17,076 nucleotides of DNA from JADJYF01 sp043782755 (GTDB taxonomy: Bacteria > Pseudomonadota > Gammaproteobacteria > Ga0077536), in NCBI GenBank assembly GCA_043782755.1, contig JAYWAC010000080.1, positions 1 to 17,076 on the forward strand, in the 5' to 3' direction. Below are positions 7,358 through 13,955 of the stretch, one piece after another. Made by a program: the position numbers and the translations under genes. The notes beneath the pieces are model-generated. The model was given only the letters and a program-made list of their open reading frames with translations. It did not search any database and had not been told where the DNA came from. Within the stretch, counting starts at the first letter, position 1. Every line of letters starts with the position of its first letter.

Positions 7358-7837
7358 ATGCGTATCGTGAAAGAGGGACGCGAATGGCAGGACGACTGGA
7401 TCTTGCTTGCCGATGACGAGCCGCTGAGCGCGACACAAGCTATCGTGCCGCTGTCATGCTGGTTGACGGCGTCGCCTGTCGCAGGCGTCAGCCCTCACGG
7501 CCTCTTAGTGCGCCCCGACGATGAACTCGGTCCTGTCCTCGCCGCCGCACTGCGCAGTCCACTGGTTGCCATCGATTTTCCGAGTTTCGTCGACGGACGC
7601 GGTTACAGTTTCGCACGGCAGCTGCGTGCCGCCGGCTACGCAGGCGAGCTGCGTGCGGTCGGTGATGTGCTGCGCGATCAGGCTTTTTACCTGGCGCGCT
7701 GTGGCTTTTCGAGCTTTGCGCCGGCCGCTCATGTTACCAGCGCGTCCTTCATCGCGGGACTCAGCGACTTTAGCCACGTCTATCAGTCTGCAGCTGATGG
7801 GCGCACCATTATCCAGAGATTGCGCCACGCTCGATGA
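7358..7837 (+). CDS. DUF934 protein, sulfite-reduction accessory
   Basis: The 159-residue protein carries the DUF934 signature: DFPSFVDGRGYSFARQLR (about 73-90), GELRAVGDVLRDQAFYLARCGFSSF (split about 96-120) and the end SDFSHVYQ. Family members sit almost always next to CysI-like nitrite/sulfite reductases and are annotated as probable sulfite-reduction components; the biochemical role is not established. Here it begins 12 bases after the reductase stop, and its Shine-Dalgarno AGGAAG (7344-7349) overlaps that TAG stop with eight bases to the ATG, so the two genes should be co-transcribed and coupled. No cofactor motif, signal peptide or membrane span is visible. The one Cys in LARCGF (position about 116) is part of the conserved core. 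Confidence 0.9.
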   Translation: MRIVKEGREWQDDWILLADDEPLSATQAIVPLSCWLTASPVAGVSPHGLLVRPDDELGPVLAAALRSPLVAIDFPSFVDGRGYSFARQLRAAGYAGELRAVGDVLRDQAFYLARCGFSSFAPAAHVTSASFIAGLSDFSHVYQSAADGRTIIQRLRHAR

Positions 7838-7839
7838 TC

Positions 7840-7864
7840 CGCGCGGCGCGTCTGGCGCCGCGCG
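7840..7864 (+). terminator. GC-rich hairpin after the DUF934 gene
   Basis: CGCGCGGCGC (7840-7849) and GCGCCGCGCG (7855-7864) form a perfect ten-base stem with loop GTCTG, starting three bases after the DUF934 stop. No T-run follows, so it is not a standard intrinsic terminator. It may stabilise the 3' end of the reductase transcript or damp read-through into the kinase gene. Confidence 0.4.
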
Positions 7865-7930
7865 ATTCAAGCTATCCTTCGCCCGCGCCGACAACACGCG
7901 GATGACTGTTCCTCAGATGGCCGTTTCGAC

Positions 7931-9250
7931 ATGACTGCGCCTACGGCTGGAGGGACCGAGCCGCTCAAGCGCTTGCGCTTGATCATTGTCGATGCTTCTC
8001 GCGAACATAGCGCCAAGTTGCGCCGCCTGCTCGCCACTACCCTGGCCGACGTCGAAGTCACCGAATACGATCCTGAACAGAAAGGTCGCCCCGGCGCCGA
8101 TTTTGTCTGGCATCTCTATGACGCAGTACTGCTGGACTACGATCTCGGGCCCGGAGAGACCGGTCTCGACTGGCTGAAGATGTACGCTCGCCGCCCGGGC
8201 TTTCCGCCAGCGGTATTAATGGCCGAGGGCGGTGATGACTATACCGCCGCGCGCGCCATCAAGCTCGGCGCCTGCGATTACATTCGCAAGTCCGACATCG
8301 AGGCCGCCCGCCTCGGCGGCCTCATCTGCGAGGTGGTACGCGAAGCACGTGCGGCCGATCATTTCGATGCCACCGTGCGCGAAGACCGCATCGCCAGCCA
8401 TCTCGCCATCCTCGAGCGCCTGCACCTGCCCTCGGCGGTGGATGGTGATCGCGCGCCGCCCGGTACGGTGGGATATCGCTTCGTGCGCCTCATCGGTCAG
8501 GGCTCAAGCTCACGGGTCTATCTCGCCGAGCGCACCACCGACGCCACCACCTTGGTGCTCAAGGTCATCGACATCCGCGGCGTGCAGGACAACCAAGTCA
8601 TCGAGCGCTTCATGCGTGAGGCCGAGATCGTGTCGGCCATCCGCAGCCCTTATGTGGTCCACTTCTATGACTATGGCCTGACCCAGACCTATGGCTATAT
8701 CGCCATGGAGTTCTTCACGCGTGGTGACTTGAAGCAGCGCATCGAACATGGCGTGGCCGTCGCTGACGCGTTGAATTACCTACGCCATATCGCCCTTGGC
8801 CTGCACGCGATTCAGTCCCAAGGCATCGTGCATCGCGATCTCAAGCCCGGCAACATCATGTTCCGCGCCGATGACAGCCTGGCCTTGGCCGACTTCGGTA
8901 TTTCCAAGCGCCTCAATCAGACCAGCGACCTGACCAATCTCGGTAGCGTGCTGGGTACGCCCAACTATTTGAGCCCTGAGCAGGCGCTTGGCCAATCGGC
9001 CGATCACCGTGCCGATCTCTACAGCGCCGGTGTCATCCTTTTTGAAATGCTGACCGGCCGTAAGCCCTTCCGTGCCGAGAACGCTGCGGCGCTGGTCTAT
9101 CAGCATGTGCATGCCGATATTCCGCAACTGCCGGCACCACTCCGTCGTTATCAACCCTTGCTCGCGCGTCTGCTGGCCAAGAACTGCGAAGATCGCATGC
9201 CAACTGCGGCCGCCCTGGTGGAAGCCCTCGACCGCTTGATCGAAAAATGA
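7931..9250 (+). CDS. receiver-domain / Ser-Thr protein kinase fusion
   Basis: The 439-residue soluble protein joins a CheY-like receiver (about 14-140) to a Hanks-type kinase (about 181-439). Receiver: acidic residue Asp21, phosphoacceptor Asp69 in LLDYDLG and Lys120 in YIRKSD are present; the usual second acid is Ala22 and the conserved switch Thr/Ser aligns with Ala98. Kinase: glycine loop GQGSSSRV (189-196), VLK lysine 211, helix-C Glu230 in MREAE, catalytic HRDLKPGN (301-308), DFG (321-323), a Thr/Ser-rich activation loop and GTPNYLSPE (342-350), so it looks catalytically competent. There is no transmembrane or extracellular sensor, unlike PknB types. It would phosphorylate Ser/Thr on unknown cytosolic substrates under control of the receiver. 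It follows the sulfite operon after 93 bases and precedes lon by 108; a shared role is not shown. No good Shine-Dalgarno was seen at ATG 7931. Confidence 0.9.
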   Translation: MTAPTAGGTEPLKRLRLIIVDASREHSAKLRRLLATTLADVEVTEYDPEQKGRPGADFVWHLYDAVLLDYDLGPGETGLDWLKMYARRPGFPPAVLMAEGGDDYTAARAIKLGACDYIRKSDIEAARLGGLICEVVREARAADHFDATVREDRIASHLAILERLHLPSAVDGDRAPPGTVGYRFVRLIGQGSSSRVYLAERTTDATTLVLKVIDIRGVQDNQVIERFMREAEIVSAIRSPYVVHFYDYGLTQTYGYIAMEFFTRGDLKQRIEHGVAVADALNYLRHIALGLHAIQSQGIVHRDLKPGNIMFRADDSLALADFGISKRLNQTSDLTNLGSVLGTPNYLSPEQALGQSADHRADLYSAGVILFEMLTGRKPFRAENAAALVYQHVHADIPQLPAPLRRYQPLLARLLAKNCEDRMPTAAALVEALDRLIEK

Positions 9251-9270
9251 GCATGGGCCATCAGGCTCGG

Positions 9271-9299
9271 CTTGAAATTCAGCGCCCTGGTCCGCATCT
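9271..9299 (+). promoter_or_regulatory. sigma-32 (RpoH) heat-shock promoter of lon
   Basis: CTTGAAA (9271-9277) is the exact sigma-32 -35 element. After 14 bases comes CCGCATCT (9292-9299), matching seven of eight positions of the CCCCATNT -10 element. It lies in the 108-base gap directly before lon, on the same strand, giving a leader of roughly 50 bases. Lon is a classic heat-shock gene. Confidence 0.78.
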
Positions 9300-9358
9300 C
9301 AAGGCAACGCTACCGCGCATGATGCGGCTGTGATCCTCCATAGGGTGCGACCGACAAC

Positions 9359-11752
9359 ATGAACGAAGAACAAAACGTAGCCGAACACGACGAGGCAGCG
9401 ACAGCGCCGCTGGCGGGCGTGCCGGCCCGCATCCACGAAATCCTACCGGATAAACTGCTGTTGCTGCCCTTGCGTATGCGGCCGTTCTTTCCTGGCCAGT
9501 CCATGCCCATCGTGTTGGAAGACGAGCTATGGCGCGAAACCATCGAGCGCGTCGGCAACACGCCGCAGAAGTTGGTCGGCCTGGTCTATGCCCGCCATCC
9601 GCTCGACCAGGGCGCGCCCATGCCGCAGGACTTCGCGACTTTCGGCACCATCGCGCGTGTGCATCATGCGATGCGCGACAGTGGGCGCATCCAGTTCATC
9701 GCCGAGGGCATCGAGCGCTTCCGCATCACGCGTTGGGTGCAGAACGAGCGGCCCTTCGTTGTGCAAGCCGATTATCCGCGCCCGAGCGCGGACAAAGGCA
9801 AGGAAGTGCGTGCCTACGCGCTGGCCATCATCAACAAGATCAAGGAACTGTTGCCGCTCAATCCTTTGTACAAGGAAAGCCTGAAGGCTTTTCTCGATCG
9901 TTACACACCGGACGACGCTTCACCGCTTACGGATTTCGCGGCGGCCATGACCAGTGCCGACGGCGAGCAGTTACAGCAAGTACTGGAGACCGTGCCGCTG
10001 TTGCGACGCATGGAGAAAGTGCTGCTGCTTATTCAACACGAACTGGAAGTGGCGGGTTTGCAGACCGAGATCCGTCAGCGTGTTGAAAGTCGTATCAGCG
10101 AGCAGCAACGCGAATTTTTCTTGCGGGAGCAGTTGAAGGAGATTCAGAAGGAACTCGGTATTTCCAAGGACGACAAGACCGTCGAACTCGAACGCTTCCG
10201 CGCTCGGCTGCGCGACTGTGCAGTACCAGACCACGCGCAGAAGCGCATCGATGAGGAGATGCAGAAGTTCTCCATGCTGGAAACAGGCTCGCCGGAATAT
10301 GGTGTGACGCGCAATTATCTCGATGCCTTGACGTCCTTGCCGTGGGGCAAGTATTCGCGGGATCAACTCGATCTCGATCACGCGCGCCGGATTCTCGACC
10401 GCGACCATGCCGGTCTCGCCGACGTCAAGGATCGCATCATCGAATTTATAGCCGTTGGCAAGTTGAAGGGCGAGATGGCGGGATCGATCTTGTTACTGGT
10501 CGGTCCGCCCGGCGTCGGCAAGACCTCGATAGGTCATTCGATTGCCGATGCCTTGGGGCGCAAGTTCTTCCGCTTCAGTGTTGGCGGTATGCGCGACGAA
10601 GCCGAGATCAAAGGTCATCGACGCACCTATATCGGTGCCATGCCGGGCAAGTTCATTCAGGCCTTGCGCGACACCGGTGTCGCCAATCCCGTGGTGTTGC
10701 TGGACGAAGTAGACAAGATCGGTGCGTCCTATCAGGGCGATCCGGCCTCGGCCCTGCTTGAAGTGCTGGACCCGGAACAGAACGCCAGCTTCCTCGACCA
10801 CTATCTCGACGTGCGCTTTGATCTGTCCAAGGTATTGTTCGTGTGTACAGCCAATCAGCTCGACTCGATTCCCGGGCCGCTGCTCGATCGCATGGAGGTC
10901 ATTCGATTGGCGGGCTATCTGACGGCCGAGAAGGTCGCCATCGGTAGCCGCTATTTATGGCCCAAGCAGCGCGCCAAGGCGGGCCTCAATGCGCGTCAGG
11001 CGCGGGTCAATGCCGGTGCGGTGAAAGCCATCGCCGAAAGCTATGCGCGCGAGGCCGGCGTGCGCAATCTTGAAAAGCAGCTGGGACGTATCGCACGTCA
11101 AGCCGCGTTGTCAGTGGTACGCGATCCGCATCACGAAGTGCTGGTTACGCCGAGTAATCTGCGGAGTTTTCTCGGTGCACCGCTGTTTCGCAAGCAGGTG
11201 CCCGAACGCGGCATCGGCATTGTGACTGGTCTGGCTTGGACGGCGATGGGCGGTGCCACGCTCGACATCGAAGCAAGCCTCGTGCACGGCAACAACCGTG
11301 GCTTCAAGTTGACCGGGCAGTTGGGTGACGTGATGCGTGAGTCGGCGGAAATTGCTTACAGTTATGTCGCCGCGCATCTGGCCGATTTTGGCGCGGCCAA
11401 GGAATTCTTCGACGCAGCCTTCGTGCACCTGCATGTGCCGGAAGGCGCGACGCCCAAGGATGGTCCGAGTGCAGGCATCACCATGGCCACCGCCTTGTTG
11501 TCCTTGGCACGTGGCAAACGCATGAAACGTCCATTGGCCATGACCGGCGAACTGACCTTGACCGGGCGCGTGTTAGCGGTCGGCGGCATACGCGAGAAGA
11601 TCATCGCGGCGCGACGTGCAGGCATCAAGGAAATCGTCCTGCCCGAAGCGGTGCGCGGCGAGTTCGAGGAGTTGCCGGACTACATCCCGCAAGGGCTACG
11701 TTTCCACTTCGTCGAAAACTTCAACGAGGTTGCGGCCATCGCCTTCGGTTGA
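9359..11752 (+). CDS. lon: ATP-dependent Lon protease, AsrA (PA0779)-like
   Basis: Lon is a cytosolic homohexameric AAA+ serine protease that degrades misfolded and selected regulatory proteins. The 797 residues show the Lon N-domain (about 25-220), a coiled linker with SRISEQQREFFLREQLKEIQ, an AAA+ module with Walker A GPPGVGKT (382-389) and Walker B VVLLDEVD (445-452), and the protease domain with catalytic Ser704 in PKDGPSAG and Lys747 in REKIIAARR; the 43-residue Ser-Lys spacing equals E. coli Lon. The N-terminus (PDKLLLLPLRMRPFFPGQSMPIVLEDE) differs from classical LonA (about lPvLPLRd-vvfPg) and resembles Pseudomonas AsrA, a second Lon paralogue induced by stress. A classical lon may therefore exist elsewhere in the genome. 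The upstream sigma-32-type promoter supports heat induction. ATG 9359 gives the expected N-terminus; a weak AGGG lies 11-13 bases before it. Confidence 0.93.
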   Translation: MNEEQNVAEHDEAATAPLAGVPARIHEILPDKLLLLPLRMRPFFPGQSMPIVLEDELWRETIERVGNTPQKLVGLVYARHPLDQGAPMPQDFATFGTIARVHHAMRDSGRIQFIAEGIERFRITRWVQNERPFVVQADYPRPSADKGKEVRAYALAIINKIKELLPLNPLYKESLKAFLDRYTPDDASPLTDFAAAMTSADGEQLQQVLETVPLLRRMEKVLLLIQHELEVAGLQTEIRQRVESRISEQQREFFLREQLKEIQKELGISKDDKTVELERFRARLRDCAVPDHAQKRIDEEMQKFSMLETGSPEYGVTRNYLDALTSLPWGKYSRDQLDLDHARRILDRDHAGLADVKDRIIEFIAVGKLKGEMAGSILLLVGPPGVGKTSIGHSIADALGRKFFRFSVGGMRDEAEIKGHRRTYIGAMPGKFIQALRDTGVANPVVLLDEVDKIGASYQGDPASALLEVLDPEQNASFLDHYLDVRFDLSKVLFVCTANQLDSIPGPLLDRMEVIRLAGYLTAEKVAIGSRYLWPKQRAKAGLNARQARVNAGAVKAIAESYAREAGVRNLEKQLGRIARQAALSVVRDPHHEVLVTPSNLRSFLGAPLFRKQVPERGIGIVTGLAWTAMGGATLDIEASLVHGNNRGFKLTGQLGDVMRESAEIAYSYVAAHLADFGAAKEFFDAAFVHLHVPEGATPKDGPSAGITMATALLSLARGKRMKRPLAMTGELTLTGRVLAVGGIREKIIAARRAGIKEIVLPEAVRGEFEELPDYIPQGLRFHFVENFNEVAAIAFG

Positions 11753-11753
11753 G

Positions 11754-11770
11754 CTCGCGGCGCGCGCGAG
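11754..11770 (+). other. short hairpin between lon and pyk
   Basis: CTCGCG (11754-11759) pairs with CGCGAG (11765-11770) across a five-base loop, starting right after the lon stop. Only CTTTG follows, so termination would be weak. A possible extended -10 for pyk (TGC then GATACT) lies about 10 bases further on; both are low-confidence calls. Confidence 0.25.
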
Positions 11771-11813
11771 GCTTTGTGCGATACTCCGGCCATTCCAGCG
11801 TGGCGAGGCCGCA

Positions 11814-13265
11814 ATGTCGATCGTAACCGAGCCCGCACTCCTCATTCACCGTCGCACCAAGATAGTCGCCACCGTCGGGCCAGCCTCAAGTGCCGAGAGC
11901 GTCATCGGCGCTCTCATCGAAGCTGGCGTGAATGTCTTTCGCATCAACTTTTCCCACGGTACGCATGCCGCCCACGGCGCGGCCATCGCCCTCATCCGCC
12001 AGGTCGCGCAGCGTCTCGGCACGCCGACCGCGATCCTCGCCGACCTATGTGGGCCGAAGATTCGCACTGGTAAATTCCGTGATGGCAGCGTCGAACTCGT
12101 GGCCGGCAATACCGTCACGGTAACCACTGCCAACGTACTCGGTGATGCCACCGTCATCCCCTCGCAGTACGCAGCCTTACCGCAGGATGTCACGCCCGGC
12201 AATCGCATCCTGCTCAACGATGGCGCGGTCGAATTACGCGTGATCGCGGTCCGTGGTCAGGACATCGAGTGCCTGGTGGTGGCGGGCGGCCCGGTAGGTG
12301 ATCACAAGGGCATCAATCTGCCGGGCACGGCGGTCTCGGCACCTTCACTCACGGATAAAGATCGCGAGGACGCGGTCTTTGCGCTCGCCGCTGGTGTCGA
12401 TTTCATCGCACTGTCCTTCGTGCGCAATGGCGATGACATCAGCGCGCTGCGCGCCATTGTCGACGCCGCTGGCTCGCCAGCCGGCATCATCGCCAAGATA
12501 GAAAAGCCCGAGGCACTGACCAATAGCGAAGACATCATCGCGCGCGCCGACGGCATCATGGTGGCGCGTGGCGATCTGGGTGTGGAATTGAATCCCGAAC
12601 AGGTGCCGCTGGCGCAGACGCAGTTGATCACGCGTGCCCGTCAGCTCAACAAGCCGGTCATCGTCGCGACGCAGATGCTGGAATCGATGATCACCAATGC
12701 GCGGCCGACGCGCGCCGAGGTGTCCGATGTGTCGTTCGCGGTCGCCAGCGGTGCCGATGCGGTGATGCTGTCGGGTGAATCGGCGGTCGGGCGTTTTCCG
12801 GTCGCGGCGGTGCAGATGATGGATCGTGTCGCACGCCAGACCGAGGCCTATTACTGGCACGCGGGCCTGAGCTTTCCCGCCGGTCATCTCCCGACCAGCG
12901 CGCCCTTGCCTTTTGGTGACGCGATAGCCGAGGCCACCGCGCGGCTGGTCACGGACCTGCGCGCCCGCGCCGTGATGGTGATTTCCATGCAGGGCATGAC
13001 CGCCGCCACGATAAGCGCGGCACGCCCGGCGGCGCCGGTAGTCGCGATCTCCTGTGATCAACAGACCTGCCGCCGCATGAGTCTCATGTGGGGCATGATT
13101 CCGCACTATGTGGCGAGTGTCGGCGCCGAGAATCCGAATCAGATCGCGCGTCGCGTCGCGCGCGAACTCGGGCTGGCAAAAGACGGCGGTTATGTGGTGA
13201 TGGTGCGCGGCTTCAATGCCGACCCTGCCGTCAACTCGCCGTCGATTACGGTGTTGCAGGTGTAG
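11814..13265 (+). CDS. pyk: pyruvate kinase
   Basis: Pyruvate kinase makes pyruvate and ATP from phosphoenolpyruvate and ADP, the last step of glycolysis. The 483-residue protein has KIVATVGPAS (16-25), INFSHG (44-49), the catalytic Lys228 in IIAKIEKPEA, metal ligands Glu230 and Asp254 (MVARGDLG), ATQMLESM (285-292) and the C-terminal domain with VMLSGESAVG. In GPKIRTG (80-86) the position that is Glu in K+-dependent enzymes is Lys82, so by the known Glu/Lys rule this should be a K+-independent, PykA-like enzyme. ATG 11814 is chosen: GAGG sits five bases before it and translation opens at the usual TKIV region; the reading frame extends upstream only through lon in another frame. It lies 61 bases after lon and converges on ssb. 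Confidence 0.95.
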   Translation: MSIVTEPALLIHRRTKIVATVGPASSAESVIGALIEAGVNVFRINFSHGTHAAHGAAIALIRQVAQRLGTPTAILADLCGPKIRTGKFRDGSVELVAGNTVTVTTANVLGDATVIPSQYAALPQDVTPGNRILLNDGAVELRVIAVRGQDIECLVVAGGPVGDHKGINLPGTAVSAPSLTDKDREDAVFALAAGVDFIALSFVRNGDDISALRAIVDAAGSPAGIIAKIEKPEALTNSEDIIARADGIMVARGDLGVELNPEQVPLAQTQLITRARQLNKPVIVATQMLESMITNARPTRAEVSDVSFAVASGADAVMLSGESAVGRFPVAAVQMMDRVARQTEAYYWHAGLSFPAGHLPTSAPLPFGDAIAEATARLVTDLRARAVMVISMQGMTAATISAARPAAPVVAISCDQQTCRRMSLMWGMIPHYVASVGAENPNQIARRVARELGLAKDGGYVVMVRGFNADPAVNSPSITVLQV

Positions 13266-13291
13266 GGCAAGAGTCCATTTTCAGACCTTAT

Positions 13292-13375
13292 TGTGGGTCC
13301 GACTTCAGTCGGACATTCAAGGCGCGCCATGAAGGTGAACCCTGGATGGAATGTCCGACCGAAGTCGGACCCACA
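13292..13375. repeat. pair of inverted REP-like palindromes between pyk and ssb
   Basis: A 27-base unit at 13292-13318 and its reverse complement at 13349-13375 match at 26 of 27 positions, separated by 30 bases. Each unit is itself a hairpin: GTCCGACT TC AGTCGGAC on the left and GTCCGAC CGAA GTCGGAC on the right. Two inverted REP units in a gap between convergent genes is the typical BIME layout. It probably acts as a bidirectional terminator or mRNA 3' end protector and may be a substrate of a RAYT (REP-associated transposase) elsewhere in the genome. Confidence 0.85.
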
Positions 13376-13395
13376 GAGAGTGGCGGCCCGAAATC

Positions 13396-13869
13396 TCAGA
13401 ACGGAATATCGTCGTCGAATTCCATCGGCGGCTCGGCCTGTCCGCGCGGCGCGCTGTCGTTGCGGCTACCACCGCCACCAGCACTGAAGCTCGAGTCGCT
13501 GCGTTCACCGCCACTGCCCGCACCGGCACCGCCGCGACCGCCGAGCATCTGCATTTCGCTTGCGACGATTTCGGTACTGTATTTCTCGTTACCGTCTTTG
13601 TCCTGCCATTTGCGGGTCTGCAAGCGGCCTTCGATGTAGATCTGAGAACCTTTCTTCACATACTGCTCGACGATTTCCGCCAGCCGCCCGAAGAACACTA
13701 CGCGGTGCCATTCGGTGCGTTCCTGGGTTTCGCCGCTGTCTTTGTCACGCCAGGTATCGGCGGTTGCGAGGCGCACGTTCGCGACGGCGGCGCCGCCGGC
13801 GGTGTAACGCACTTCGGGATCGGCACCGAGATTGCCGATCAGCATGACTTTATTGAGGCCACGTGCCAT
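13396..13869 (-). CDS. ssb: single-stranded DNA-binding protein SSB
   Basis: SSB coats single-stranded DNA in replication, repair and recombination and recruits partners by its C-terminal tip. The 157-residue protein has the OB fold (about 1-110) opening with MARGLNKVMLIGNLG and containing EWHRVVFFGRLAE and KGSQIYIEGRLQTRKW; a Gly/Ser/Arg-rich linker (about 112-145); and the acidic tip ending DDDIPF, which matches the partner-binding consensus. Length is typical for bacterial SSB of 150-180 residues. Start: ATG 13869, preceded nine bases upstream by AAGGAG (13884-13879), an excellent Shine-Dalgarno. It follows the MFS gene on the same strand with its own candidate promoter. No SOS box is visible. 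Confidence 0.97.
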   Translation of the reverse strand: MARGLNKVMLIGNLGADPEVRYTAGGAAVANVRLATADTWRDKDSGETQERTEWHRVVFFGRLAEIVEQYVKKGSQIYIEGRLQTRKWQDKDGNEKYSTEIVASEMQMLGGRGGAGAGSGGERSDSSFSAGGGGSRNDSAPRGQAEPPMEFDDDIPF

Positions 13870-13878
13870 GGGTGTTTG

Positions 13879-13884
13879 CTCCTT
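13879..13884 (-). promoter_or_regulatory. ribosome binding site of ssb
   Basis: AAGGAG on the minus strand, nine bases before the ssb ATG. It is one of the few strong Shine-Dalgarno sequences in the window and fits a highly expressed gene. Confidence 0.85.
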
Positions 13885-13926
13885 CCGGTAGTTAATGCGA
13901 CCGTCCGTGGTCGATTCGAGGTCAGG

Positions 13927-13955
13927 ATTCTACCCAAGCCGATGCGCGCCGTCAG
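13927..13955 (-). promoter_or_regulatory. candidate ssb promoter overlapping the MFS stop codon
   Basis: On the minus strand CTGACG (13955-13950) and TAGAAT (13932-13927, five of six matches to TATAAT) are 17 bases apart. The -35 contains the TGA stop of the upstream MFS gene (13954-13952). The leader would be about 50 bases and includes the small hairpin CGACC/GGTCG. Confidence 0.5.

Noticed and set aside
11616..11813. Upstream extension of pyruvate kinase through the end of lon
   Set aside because: The extension lies in a different frame of the lon 3' end, is Arg/Ser-rich and non-conserved; the ATG at 11814 has a Shine-Dalgarno and fits the family N-terminus.
12345..13106. A 253-codon open frame on minus inside pyruvate kinase
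   Set aside because: Antisense shadow of pyk; low-complexity Arg/His/Gly translation and no recognisable domain.
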